The notes beneath the pieces are model-generated. The model was given only the letters and a program-made list of their open reading frames with translations, had not been told where the DNA came from and did no database searches. The position numbers and the translations under genes were made by a program. From Pseudomonadota bacterium (GTDB lineage Bacteria; Pseudomonadota; Alphaproteobacteria; Sphingomonadales; Sphingomonadaceae), in assembly GCA_023436615.1 (NCBI GenBank), contig JAEZIO010000025.1, positions 1 to 64,000 of the forward strand: a stretch of DNA of 64,000 bases. The letters are read 5' to 3'. The stretch's first letter is position 1, and every line of letters begins with the position of its first letter. Positions 16,938-25,569 of the stretch are shown in pieces.

Positions 16938-17034
16938 CGGAACTATCCCAAATCCAAATGAAAAGAGCGACACAACGCGGTGTCGCTTCACGCGGCGGGC
17001 AATGGCTTCGGAGGCCGCTTTTGTCAAGCAGAGC

Positions 17035-17056
17035 GGGCCGTTGACGGGCCGTTAAC
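17035..17056. promoter_or_regulatory. Tandem 11-mer with a CtrA-like half-degenerate box
   Basis: GGGCCGTTGAC and GGGCCGTTAAC stand in direct tandem at 17035-17045 and 17046-17056. Within them TTGA-N7-TTAA (17041-17055) differs by one base from the CtrA consensus TTAA-N7-TTAA. It lies 38 bases before the next gene start. Confidence 0.3.
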
Positions 17057-17093
17057 CCTTCTGCGCGACTGTCGCTTCGACAGGAGGCAGGCG

Positions 17094-17402
17094 ATGGCTG
17101 GCGACAAGCTCGGGCCGGTGCGGGACCAGATCGGCGAACGTGTCGCCGAGTTCAACAGCCGCGCGACTCGCCTCTCCCCTCTCGACATCCACGCCCGAAT
17201 GGACGCAATCCGCCAGATCGCGTCCGATAACGGGCTCGACGCTCTCGAAGCGCTGATGCACCGCTCGGCGCAGCTCGCACTACTTCCCGGGCACCGCGTC
17301 GCGACGCAATGCTGCCTCGAGCATCTCGACGAGGCGATGCAGAGCCATTCTGCGGGCGAGCGCACAGCGATCCTCGCCGCGCTGGCGTTGCGCCTGCATT
17401 GA
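17094..17402 (+). CDS. Small hypothetical protein
   Basis: A 102-residue, mostly helical cytoplasmic protein with no signal peptide or TM segment and no family that I recognise. It starts at ATG 17094 behind a clear CAGGAGG ribosome binding site. Its coding character (GC-rich third positions, conserved-looking helical heptads such as ARMDAIRQIASDNGLDALEAL) supports a real gene. The DNA ligase gene follows 39 bases downstream on the same strand. Confidence 0.65.
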   Translation: MAGDKLGPVRDQIGERVAEFNSRATRLSPLDIHARMDAIRQIASDNGLDALEALMHRSAQLALLPGHRVATQCCLEHLDEAMQSHSAGERTAILAALALRLH

Positions 17403-17441
17403 CCTGAGCAACCGCCGCCGCGCAGGGTTCGTTACGGACCC

Positions 17442-19040
17442 ATGCGCGCTTTCTCGCAGCTACTCGACGATCTCGCCTACACGCGCTCGCGCAACACGAA
17501 GCTCAGGCTCATCGGCGAGTATCTCAAGGAAACTCCGGATCCGGACCGTGGAATCGCGCTTGCCGCGCTGACCGGATCGTTGAGCATCCCCGCGGTCAAA
17601 GGCGCCGCGGTGCGCGCGATCGCCGAGGAAAGGGTCGACCCGGTCCTGCTCTACATGAGCCGCGACTATGTCGGCGACATGGCGGAAACGGTCTCGCTGC
17701 TGTGGCCGGCACCCGACAGCGAACCGGAGATGGACGACGGGACACTTACGATTTCGGCAGCGGTGGAACGGCTGGCAAGCGCAGGCCGCCTCAACGCGCC
17801 GCGCGTGCTTGGCGAAATGCTCGACCATCTCGACGCTTCGGGACGCTTCGCGCTTCTGAAGCTGGCGACAGGCAATCTTCGGATCGGTGTCTCGGCGCGC
17901 CTCGCCAAGCAGGCGCTCGCCGACGCCTTCAGCCTCCATATCGATGCGGTCGAGGAAGTCTGGCACGGCCTCGCCCCGCCCTATCTCGAGCTATTCGCCT
18001 GGGCCGAAGGCCGCGGCGCGCAGCCGACCTCCCGCGACGTGCCGGTGTTCCGCCCGTTCATGCTCGCCCATCCGCTCGATGAGACCCGTGTGTCGCTGGA
18101 CGATTACGCGGCCGAATGGAAATGGGACGGGATTCGCGTCCAGCTCGTCCGGACGGCCGGGCAGACACGTCTCTACAGCCGCACCGGCGACGACGTTTCG
18201 GGCAGCTTTCCCGAGATCGCCGCCGCGTTCGAGACGGAGGGAGTATTGGACGGCGAGCTCTTGGTGCGCGGTGCGGGCCAGGGAAGCGCGGACGTGCACG
18301 GCGGGGCCGCGGCAAGCTTCAATGCGCTCCAGCAGCGCCTCGGCCGAAAGGTCGTAAGCGCGAAGATGCAGGCCGACTACCCGGCCTTCGTGCGCCTCTA
18401 CGATATCCTGTTCGACGGCCACGAGGACGTCCGCGGACTGCCCTGGGCCGACCGCCGAAGGCGGCTCGAGGCGTTCGTCCCGAAGCTCGACGGGGAGCGC
18501 TTCGACCTCTCGCAGTTGATCGAAGCAAGGGACTTCGAGGAGCTTTCGAAGATCCGGGCCGGCGCCCGCGACGCCGCGATCGAGGGGGTGATGCTCAAGC
18601 GCCGCGACAGCCCCTATGTCCCCGGCCGCCGCGTCGGCCTCTGGTACAAATGGAAGCGCGACCCGCTCTCGGCCGATTGCGTGCTGATGTATGCCCAGCG
18701 CGGCTCCGGAAAGCGCTCCAGTTTCTATTCGGACTATACGTTCGGCTGCTGGACCGAGGACGGTCAGCTTCTCCCGGTCGGCAAGGCCTATTTCGGGTTC
18801 ACGGACGAGGAGCTCAAATGGCTCGACCGGTGGGTGCGCAATCACACGGCCGAGCGGTTCGGCCCGGTGCGCGAGGTCGAGAAGAGCCTGGTGCTCGAAG
18901 TGGCGTTCGACTCCATCCATTCCAGCACCCGCCACAAGTCGGGGCTCGCCATGCGCTTCCCGAGAATCAGCCGCATCCGCACCGACAAGCCGGCGGCCGA
19001 GGCGGACAGGATCGCAACGCTGCAATCGATGGTCACTTGA
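17442..19040 (+). CDS. ATP-dependent DNA ligase (cisplatin damage response type)
   Basis: A 532-residue ATP-dependent DNA ligase. The N-terminal helical DNA-binding domain (about 1-200) precedes the nucleotidyltransferase core with the adenylated Lys227 in EWKWDGIRV, then motifs DGELLVR and EGVMLKRRDSPY and WYKWKRDPL, and an OB domain (to about 525). Members of this family join nicks during DNA damage repair and usually sit with an exonuclease, an Lhr-type helicase and PdeM phosphoesterase; none of these partners is adjacent here. Start ATG 17442. Confidence 0.93.
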   Translation: MRAFSQLLDDLAYTRSRNTKLRLIGEYLKETPDPDRGIALAALTGSLSIPAVKGAAVRAIAEERVDPVLLYMSRDYVGDMAETVSLLWPAPDSEPEMDDGTLTISAAVERLASAGRLNAPRVLGEMLDHLDASGRFALLKLATGNLRIGVSARLAKQALADAFSLHIDAVEEVWHGLAPPYLELFAWAEGRGAQPTSRDVPVFRPFMLAHPLDETRVSLDDYAAEWKWDGIRVQLVRTAGQTRLYSRTGDDVSGSFPEIAAAFETEGVLDGELLVRGAGQGSADVHGGAAASFNALQQRLGRKVVSAKMQADYPAFVRLYDILFDGHEDVRGLPWADRRRRLEAFVPKLDGERFDLSQLIEARDFEELSKIRAGARDAAIEGVMLKRRDSPYVPGRRVGLWYKWKRDPLSADCVLMYAQRGSGKRSSFYSDYTFGCWTEDGQLLPVGKAYFGFTDEELKWLDRWVRNHTAERFGPVREVEKSLVLEVAFDSIHSSTRHKSGLAMRFPRISRIRTDKPAAEADRIATLQSMVT

Positions 19041-19090
19041 AACCCGTTTTCGCGGCGCTAGGCTCGCCCGCCGGAAGGGGAGTTCCACAG

Positions 19091-20392
19091 ATGCTCAAGA
19101 CGTTCGTTGCCGTCGCGGCGCTGCTTTCGGCGGCCGCCGCGTCCGCCGATACCTATGCGATCCAGGCAGGCCGCCTGATCGTCGACGCGGCGCAGCCTGC
19201 GCGCGGCGCTTCGACGGTCATCGTCGAAAATGGACGGATCGCAGGTGTCGAGAACGGCTTCGTCGCTCCAGCCGGGGCGATCGTCGTCGACGAGCGAAGC
19301 CGAACGGTGATGCCCGGCATGACCGACGTCCACGTCCACCTGACGCAGACCGCCGGCACGCCCTGGTACATGGGCTTCACGCAGAAATATTCGGATCCCT
19401 ACGCGACCACGTTGGGGCTGACGCACGCACTGGAGATGGCGCGCGCCGGCTTCACGACCGTTCGCGACCTTGGCGGCCCGACAAGCGCGGTGATTGCCGT
19501 TCGCGATGCCGTGGCGGAGGGCCGCTTCGCGGGTCCGCGCATCAAGGTTTCGGGTGAATCGCTGTCGATCATCGGCGGGCATGGCGATGCCGCGACCGGC
19601 CTCCCTCCGGAACTCGCCGAAGCCGTCAACGACGCGCATTTGAATGCGGGCGTCTGCACCGGCGTGCTCCAGTGCCAGCAGGCGGTTCGCTCGCTCGCGG
19701 CCGCCGGCGTCGACGTCATCAAGTTCCACGCCACGGGCGGGGTGCTCGATCCTGGCTACATGGGGCTCGAGCAGCATTTTACCGACGAGGAGATGAAGGC
19801 CATCGTCGACATGGCGCATGCCATGCACCTGAAGGCGGCCGCGCATGCGCACGGCGCCCGCGGAATCGAGGCGGCGGTCCGCGCCGGGGTCGACTCGATC
19901 GAACATGGCACGTTCCTCGACGAGGCTGGAGCCCGCGCGATGAAGGCACGCGGCAGCTATTTCTCGGCGACTCTAATGGCATTCGCCGGAATCGAGCGGC
20001 TGCTCGGGACCGGCAAGATGACGCCGGCGTCGGAGATCAAGACGCGCCAGACGCTCGCCAGCTGGGGCAAGGGCCTGAACCTCGCCTACCGAACGGGCGT
20101 GAAGATTGCACTGGGCACCGACAGCGCCGTGGCGCCGCACAGCGAGGCCAACCGGGAAGTCGAGCTGATGGTGACCAAGGGCGGCATGAGTCCGCGCGAC
20201 GCGCTGATCGCCGCGACGAAGGGCGGCCCCGATTTGATGGGGCTCGGATCCGAGACCGGAACTCTGGAGCCTGGCAAGTGGGCGGACCTGATCGCAGTCG
20301 ACGGAGACCCGTTGGTCGATCCGACCGCGGTGCAGCGCGTCGGCTATGTCATGGTCCAGGGCAAAGCCATCCCGATGAAAGGGCCCCAATGA
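19091..20392 (+). CDS. Exported amidohydrolase (Xaa-Pro/imidazolone-type)
   Basis: A 433-residue metal-dependent hydrolase with a cleaved signal peptide (AALLSAAAASA, cut near residue 20). Metal ligands are seen as HVHLTQT, the lysine region VDVIKFHATGG, HAHGARG, SIEHGTFLD and the aspartate in GTDSAVAPH. Exported members act on dipeptides (prolidase-like) or acylated amino acids. The ATG at 19091 lies 50 bases after the ligase stop with GGGAG upstream. Its stop overlaps the S10 peptidase start (ATGA), so a shared role in external peptide breakdown is likely. Confidence 0.9.
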   Translation: MLKTFVAVAALLSAAAASADTYAIQAGRLIVDAAQPARGASTVIVENGRIAGVENGFVAPAGAIVVDERSRTVMPGMTDVHVHLTQTAGTPWYMGFTQKYSDPYATTLGLTHALEMARAGFTTVRDLGGPTSAVIAVRDAVAEGRFAGPRIKVSGESLSIIGGHGDAATGLPPELAEAVNDAHLNAGVCTGVLQCQQAVRSLAAAGVDVIKFHATGGVLDPGYMGLEQHFTDEEMKAIVDMAHAMHLKAAAHAHGARGIEAAVRAGVDSIEHGTFLDEAGARAMKARGSYFSATLMAFAGIERLLGTGKMTPASEIKTRQTLASWGKGLNLAYRTGVKIALGTDSAVAPHSEANREVELMVTKGGMSPRDALIAATKGGPDLMGLGSETGTLEPGKWADLIAVDGDPLVDPTAVQRVGYVMVQGKAIPMKGPQ

Positions 20393-21933
20393 ACCGCATT
20401 TCGTTCTTCGCGCTCGCGCTTGCCCTTTGCGGCGCACCGCTCGCCGCCCAGGAATCGCCGGCGGGAGACACGCCGTCGAAGGACGCGAAAGCTGAAGCGG
20501 CGAAGCCGAACCCGGACCAGGTGAAGGCAAGCGTCGAAGAGGACGCTCAGCCGGTGAAGCGCTCGATCAACGTTCGCGGCAGGTCGCTGTCCTACATCGC
20601 TACGCCCGGCCACCTCACCGTCCGCAACGATGACGGCGAGCCGACGGCAAGCATGTTCTATGTCGCCTACACCGTACCGTCGTCCCGCCCGCGACCGGTG
20701 ACCTTCCTGTTCAATGGCGGCCCGGGCTCGTCGACGATGTGGCTGCACATGGGATCGTTCGGCCCCATGAAGGTCGACGCTTCAAATCCCGAGACCGTTG
20801 CCGGCCCGCCGTTCCGCTACGGCCCGAACCCGGACACCCTGCTCGACATCACCGACCTCGTCTTCATCGACGCACCCACCACCGGCCTGTCGCGGCCGCT
20901 GGGAAAGGCGGAGCCGAAAGACTTCTTCGGCGTCGACAAGGACCTCAACGCCTTCAGCAAGACGATCCAGCGGTACCTGACCAAATACCAACGGTGGAAT
21001 TCGCCGAAGTTCATCATCGGCGAAAGCTACGGCACGACGCGCGCGGCCGGGCTTTCCGACATGCTGCTCGACAGCGGAGTTCAGCTCAACGGAATCGCCT
21101 TCGTCTCGACGGTGTTCAACTTCGCCGACTTCCAGGGCGACCAGTCGTTCGTGAACTTCTTCCCGACGCTTGCCGCCAACGCCTGGTATCACGGCAAGAT
21201 CGATCCCAGGCCGGACCTGCGCCAATTCCTCGGCGAGGCGAGCGCATTCGCGAACGGTCCCTACGCGGCCGCGCTTCAGAAAGGGAACGCGCTCGCGATC
21301 GAGGAGAAGCAATCGGTTGCCCGGCAGATGGCGCGCTTCCTCGGCATCTCGCCCGATTACATCCTTCGCGCCAACCTCCGCGTCGACGACAACCGTTTCC
21401 GGCGCGAGCTTCTTCGGGACCGGCACCAGATCATCGGGCGCATCGATTCGCGCTACGTCGGGACGGAGGCTGACAACGCCGGCGCCGGCACGACCTACGA
21501 CCCGCAGGCGAGCGCGATCACCGGCGCCTTCGTGGGCGCGCTCAACGACTATCTGTTCCGCGATCTCGGTTACAAGACGCAGCTGATCTACCGGCCCAAC
21601 AATTATGCGGCGATCTATGGCGGCCCGGACGGCTGGAACTTCCAGCACAAGGGCCCCGACGGCGACCAGCAAATGGCCGACACCAGCGTCGATCTTGCCA
21701 ATGCGATGCGCCAGAACCCGCGAATGAAGGTGATTTCGGTCAACGGCTATTACGACCTTGCGACCCCGTTCCACGGCGCCGACTACGAGTTCGGGCACCT
21801 CGCGCTCGAGCCGCAGCTGCAGGGGAACATTCGCTACACTTATTATGAAGCGGGCCACATGATGTACACGGACCCGCAGTCCGCGCGGCAGCTTAAGGCA
21901 GACCTCGCCGAATTCTACGCGAGCGCCCTGTAA
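20389..21933 (+). CDS. Secreted serine carboxypeptidase, peptidase family S10
   Basis: A 514-residue S10 peptidase with signal peptide (ALALCGAPLAAQ) and a charged linker rich in Lys/Glu/Ala. FLFNGGPGSSTMW forms the oxyanion region, GESYGTTRA carries the nucleophilic serine, NGYYDLATPF the aspartate and EAGHMMY the histidine. The enzyme removes C-terminal residues from peptides in the periplasm or outside. It is translationally coupled to the amidohydrolase and followed by a terminator. Confidence 0.92.
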   Translation: MNRISFFALALALCGAPLAAQESPAGDTPSKDAKAEAAKPNPDQVKASVEEDAQPVKRSINVRGRSLSYIATPGHLTVRNDDGEPTASMFYVAYTVPSSRPRPVTFLFNGGPGSSTMWLHMGSFGPMKVDASNPETVAGPPFRYGPNPDTLLDITDLVFIDAPTTGLSRPLGKAEPKDFFGVDKDLNAFSKTIQRYLTKYQRWNSPKFIIGESYGTTRAAGLSDMLLDSGVQLNGIAFVSTVFNFADFQGDQSFVNFFPTLAANAWYHGKIDPRPDLRQFLGEASAFANGPYAAALQKGNALAIEEKQSVARQMARFLGISPDYILRANLRVDDNRFRRELLRDRHQIIGRIDSRYVGTEADNAGAGTTYDPQASAITGAFVGALNDYLFRDLGYKTQLIYRPNNYAAIYGGPDGWNFQHKGPDGDQQMADTSVDLANAMRQNPRMKVISVNGYYDLATPFHGADYEFGHLALEPQLQGNIRYTYYEAGHMMYTDPQSARQLKADLAEFYASAL

Positions 21934-21950
21934 GCACCGCCAACGAAAAC

Positions 21951-21977
21951 GCCCGCCCGGTTTGTGACCGGACGGGC
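21951..21977. terminator. Bidirectional terminator between S10 peptidase and cold-shock gene
   Basis: GCCCGCCCGGT (21951-21961) pairs with ACCGGACGGGC (21967-21977) with one mismatch and a five-base loop. An A-rich run (AACGAAAAC) lies on the left and TTCT on the right, so it can serve both convergent genes. Confidence 0.6.
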
Positions 21978-22006
21978 GCTTCTACCTATCGGTGCGGTGG
22001 GTGGGA

Positions 22007-22762
22007 TCAACCGATAGGCTGGAGATTCACGGCGGCGTGCTTGCCGCGCCGGTCTACTTCGAGTTCGAACGCGAGACGGTCGCCCTCGTTGAGGGTGGGC
22101 AGCCCGGCGCGCTCAACCGCCGAAATGTGAACGAATGCGTCAGGCTGGCCGTCATCGCGCTGGATGAAGCCGAAACCCTTCATCGCATTGAAGAACTTGA
22201 CGGTGCCCTCGGCCTTTTCGCCCGTGAGCTGGCGCTGCGGCCCGCGTTCGGCGCGCTCGACCTCCATCGGTTCACCATCGATGCGCAGGTTGGTCGCCGA
22301 AATTCGGCCGCCGCGATCCACCAGCGTGAACTCGAGCGGCTGCCCGTCCGCAAGGTCCGTCAGCCCGGCCTGCTCGACCGCGGAGATGTGTACGAACACG
22401 TCCTCGCCGCCGTCATCGCGAACGATGAAGCCGAAACCCTTCTGCGGGTTGAAGAACTTCACCACGCCTTTGCCTTCGCCGACGACCTGCGGAGGCATTC
22501 CGCCGCCGCCACCGCCGCCGCCGCCGCCGCGGAAACCGCCGCCGCCCCCGCCGCCGCCACGGTCGCCGCCGTAGCCGCCACCACCGTAACCGCCGCCGCC
22601 GCCGCCGCCGAAGCCGCCGCGATCGCCGTAACCGCGATTGCCGCCAAATCCGCCCCGATCGGCAAAACCGCCACGATCGCTCGAACTTTCTTCGAAGAAC
22701 CCGTCGCGCTTGTCTCTTCCGCGACCGCCGCGGTCGCCCTTACGCCCTCTGTCGAAACCCAT
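22007..22762 (-). CDS. Tandem cold-shock domain protein with glycine-rich RGG-like N-terminus
   Basis: A 251-residue protein. Residues 1-90 are a low-complexity Gly/Arg/Phe/Tyr region (RGGF, GGYGGG repeats) that should be disordered; two cold-shock domains follow, each with RNP1 and RNP2 motifs: GVVKFFNPQKGFGFI with DVFVHIS, then GTVKFFNAMKGFGFI with AFVHIS. Cold-shock domains bind single-stranded nucleic acids and melt RNA structure. The arrangement of two domains plus an RGG-like tail is unlike the single-domain CspA. ATG 22762 is chosen; a TTG at 22771 is in frame. TATAGT about 35 bases upstream may be its -10 element. Confidence 0.92.
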   Translation of the reverse strand: MGFDRGRKGDRGGRGRDKRDGFFEESSSDRGGFADRGGFGGNRGYGDRGGFGGGGGGGYGGGGYGGDRGGGGGGGGFRGGGGGGGGGGMPPQVVGEGKGVVKFFNPQKGFGFIVRDDGGEDVFVHISAVEQAGLTDLADGQPLEFTLVDRGGRISATNLRIDGEPMEVERAERGPQRQLTGEKAEGTVKFFNAMKGFGFIQRDDGQPDAFVHISAVERAGLPTLNEGDRLAFELEVDRRGKHAAVNLQPIG

Positions 22763-22978
22763 GCCCGTCAAATATCCTTGTGCCCCAATCGACTATAACC
22801 AACGCGCTGGGCAGCAATCCGCGCAACCGGTCTTTGGCGTGTTTTGTCCACACACCGTCCACAGCCTTACATGAAAAAAGCTGCGCGCTCTAGTGATTCC
22901 ATTATGGGCTGACGTGCTATGGGCGAGCGCCACGCGGAACACGCGGAGCGGCCCGCGGACGCATGACGAGGTGAATGA

Positions 22979-23602
22979 ATGAGCATCTATTTCCACGAGG
23001 AGGACCTGGCGGAGGACGTGCGGTTCGCCGATGGGCCGATCGCCGTCGACACTGAGGCGATGGGGCTGATGCCCGGCCGCGACCGGCTGTGCCTCGTCCA
23101 ACTCTCCGATGGGAGAGGCGATGAGCATCTCGTGCGATTCGGAGTCGACAGCGATTATTCGGCCCCGCGGCTCAAAGCGCTGCTGTCGGACGGCAACCGG
23201 CTCAAGCTCTATCACTTCGCGCGCTTCGACGTCGCCATAATGTACAAATACCTCGGGATCATCGCCGCTCCGCTCTATTGCACGCGGACGGCATCGCGGC
23301 TGGTTCGGACTTACACCGACCGCCACGGACTGAAGGATCTCGTCAAGGAGCTCCTCTGCCACGACCTCTCCAAGCAGCAACAGACGAGCGATTGGGGGGC
23401 TTCGGAAATCAGCGACGCGCAGAGGGAATATGCGGCGAACGACGTCCGCTACCTGCACGCCTTGAAGGACAAGCTCGACGAGCGTCTCCAGCGAGAGAAC
23501 CGAACGGCGCTCGGTCAGGGCTGCTTCGACTTCCTCCCGGTTCGAGCGATGCTCGACATAGCCGGCTGGGCGGAGCAGGATATTTTCGCCCATGACGGCT
23601 AG
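22979..23602 (+). CDS. rnd: Ribonuclease D family 3'-5' exonuclease
   Basis: A 207-residue DEDDy exonuclease. Exo I is IAVDTEAMG (Asp and Glu), Exo II is LYHFARFDVA, and Exo III is YAANDVRYL with the tyrosine and aspartate. It lacks the C-terminal HRDC domain of the longer E. coli RNase D, as is common for the short alphaproteobacterial form. It should trim tRNA or other RNA 3' ends. It is first before lptC (8-base gap). Confidence 0.93.
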   Translation: MSIYFHEEDLAEDVRFADGPIAVDTEAMGLMPGRDRLCLVQLSDGRGDEHLVRFGVDSDYSAPRLKALLSDGNRLKLYHFARFDVAIMYKYLGIIAAPLYCTRTASRLVRTYTDRHGLKDLVKELLCHDLSKQQQTSDWGASEISDAQREYAANDVRYLHALKDKLDERLQRENRTALGQGCFDFLPVRAMLDIAGWAEQDIFAHDG

Positions 23603-23610
23603 GCCCCGCC

Positions 23611-24246
23611 ATGTCTGACGCGGCTCGCGGGCGCGAGGTCAAGCAGCGCTGGGCCGTGCCCGGAAGCAAGCACGACCGGATCGTTCGCATCGCCAAGATC
23701 GCGCTTCCGTCGGCCGTGGGCGTCCTCATCGCCTTCCTGGCGCTTGCGCCGCTCGACAGGGACAGCGACGTCAGCTTCATCCTCGACAAGAACAAGGTCG
23801 AGAATGCGCCCGAGCGGATGCGCGTCGACGTCGCGAGGTACACAGGTGAAGACAACGAAGGCCGGCGTTTCGCGATCGTCGCCAAATCGGCGGTCCAGCG
23901 CAGCTCGGACCTTCCCATCGTCGACATATCGGGGATGATGGCGCGGCTGTGGCTGTCGCAGGGGGCGGTGACGATCCTCGCCAATCTCGCCCGCTACAAC
24001 CTCGACGAGCAGATGGTGCGCGTGATCGGCCCCATCCGAGTTTCGGGGCCTGAAGGGTACCGGCTCAACACCAGCGACGTGACGGTGGACCTTAAACGGC
24101 GTAGCGTCGTCGGAAGCGACGGAGTGCAGGGCGAAATGAAGCTCGGGCAGTTTCAGGCCGGCCGCCTCCGGGCAGATCTCGGACAGCGCACGGTCACGCT
24201 CGACCAGGGCGCTCGCTTGAAAATCGTGCAGGGCGCAGTCAGATGA
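23611..24246 (+). CDS. lptC: Lipopolysaccharide export protein LptC
   Basis: A 211-residue bitopic membrane protein of the LptBFGC-A bridge. One TM helix at about 31-50 anchors it, and the periplasmic beta-jellyroll continues to the end (MARLWLSQGAVTILANLARYNL region). It passes LPS from LptBFG to LptA. It sits between rnd and lptA; the lptA ATG overlaps its stop by four bases. Confidence 0.9.
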   Translation: MSDAARGREVKQRWAVPGSKHDRIVRIAKIALPSAVGVLIAFLALAPLDRDSDVSFILDKNKVENAPERMRVDVARYTGEDNEGRRFAIVAKSAVQRSSDLPIVDISGMMARLWLSQGAVTILANLARYNLDEQMVRVIGPIRVSGPEGYRLNTSDVTVDLKRRSVVGSDGVQGEMKLGQFQAGRLRADLGQRTVTLDQGARLKIVQGAVR

Positions 24247-24776
24247 TGCAAATGCGCCGAAAGCTTCTCATCCCGATCGCGCTCGCCTGTGCCGGAGCTG
24301 CGGCGCTCGCCCAGGCGCAGGAGCCGGTTTCGGCGCTCAAGGGTCACAACAGTAACGCGGCAGTCGATGTCACCGCGGACCGCATCGAAGTCCAGGACCG
24401 CGCCGACCGCGCAATCTTCGCGGGCAACGTCCATGTTCGCCAGGACGAGCTGACGCTCGACACCGCTCGCCTCACCGTCGCTTATGCGAGCGCTGGCGGA
24501 ATCCAGATCCAGCGGCTCGACGCCAGCGGCGGAGTCACCGTGAGAAGCCCTTCGGAAACCGCCCGCGGCGACTTTGGCGTCTACGATCTCGAACGCAAGC
24601 TGATCACCCTGATCGGCGGCGTGCAGCTCAGCCGCGGAGGTTCCCAGATCAGCGGGTCGCGGCTCGTGATCGACCTCACCTCCGGCCGCGCGGTCATCGA
24701 TGGCGGGCCAGCGGGGGTGGGTCAGAGCGGAGGCCGCGTTACCGGGCACTTCACGGTCCCGAAGCGCGGCAGCTGA
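24243..24776 (+). CDS. lptA: Lipopolysaccharide transport periplasmic protein LptA
   Basis: A 177-residue periplasmic OstA-like protein with a signal peptide cleaved after AALAQAQ. Repeated short strands such as AVDVTADRIEVQDR, AIFAGNVHVRQ and LTLDTARLTVAY form the beta-jellyroll that oligomerises into the LPS bridge. Length and position between lptC and lptB are standard. Confidence 0.93.
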   Translation: MMQMRRKLLIPIALACAGAAALAQAQEPVSALKGHNSNAAVDVTADRIEVQDRADRAIFAGNVHVRQDELTLDTARLTVAYASAGGIQIQRLDASGGVTVRSPSETARGDFGVYDLERKLITLIGGVQLSRGGSQISGSRLVIDLTSGRAVIDGGPAGVGQSGGRVTGHFTVPKRGS

Positions 24777-24783
24777 GAACCTC

Positions 24784-25557
24784 ATGAACGAGGCATCGGT
24801 CCTTGTCCGGCCGGGCGAGCAGGCCGCTTCGACGGGGACGGGCCTCGAAGTGCGGTCCATCGCCAAGGCGTACGATCGCCGCGCCGTCCTCCATGACGTT
24901 TCCCTGAGCGTCGACCGCGGCGAGGTTGTCGGTCTCCTCGGTCCCAACGGTGCCGGCAAGACGACCTGCTTCTATTCGGTGATGGGCCTGGTGAAGCCCG
25001 ACGCCGGCCGGATCATGCTCGACGGCCAGGACATCACTGATCTGCCCATGTACCGGCGGGCCATTCTTGGGCTCGGCTATCTGCCGCAGGAAACCTCGAT
25101 CTTCCGCGGCTTGTCGGTGGAGCAGAACATCCTCGCCGTCCTCGAGGTGTCGGAGCCGGATGCCGAAGTCCGCGGCGAGCGGCTGGAGCGCCTGCTCGCC
25201 GAGTTCGGGCTGACGGGATTGCGTGACAGCCCGGCGATGGCGCTGTCCGGGGGCGAGCGCCGCCGCTGCGAAATCGCGCGCGCGCTTGCTGCGGATCCTT
25301 CGATCATGCTTCTCGACGAACCGTTCGCTGGCATCGATCCGATCTCCATCGCCGACATCCGCGAGCTGGTGCGGGAGCTAAAGCAGCGCGACATCGGCGT
25401 GCTGATCACCGACCATAATGTCCGCGAGACGCTGGACATCGTCGATCGCGCCTGCATCATCTACGATGGCCAGGTCCTGTTCCAGGGGACGCCCGAAGCG
25501 CTGGTGGCAGACAGCGAGGTCCGCCGGCTGTACCTTGGCGAAAGCTTCGCCCTGTAG
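24784..25557 (+). CDS. lptB: LPS export ABC transporter ATP-binding protein LptB
   Basis: A 257-residue ABC ATPase that powers LPS extraction by LptFG. Walker A is GPNGAGKT, the Q-loop GYLPQE, the signature LSGGERRR, Walker B IMLLDEPFAGIDP and the H-switch ITDHN. ATG 24784 is chosen by homology and lies 7 bases after the lptA stop; the N-terminal 20 residues are a nonconserved extension. rpoN follows 12 bases later. Confidence 0.96.
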   Translation: MNEASVLVRPGEQAASTGTGLEVRSIAKAYDRRAVLHDVSLSVDRGEVVGLLGPNGAGKTTCFYSVMGLVKPDAGRIMLDGQDITDLPMYRRAILGLGYLPQETSIFRGLSVEQNILAVLEVSEPDAEVRGERLERLLAEFGLTGLRDSPAMALSGGERRRCEIARALAADPSIMLLDEPFAGIDPISIADIRELVRELKQRDIGVLITDHNVRETLDIVDRACIIYDGQVLFQGTPEALVADSEVRRLYLGESFAL

Positions 25558-25569
25558 GAGTGCTTGAGC

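Noticed and set aside
22844..22863. TTGTCCACA and CCGTCCACA resembling DnaA boxes in the csp-rnd gap
   Set aside because: One and two mismatches, no AT-rich unwinding element and no dnaA nearby; not enough for an origin.
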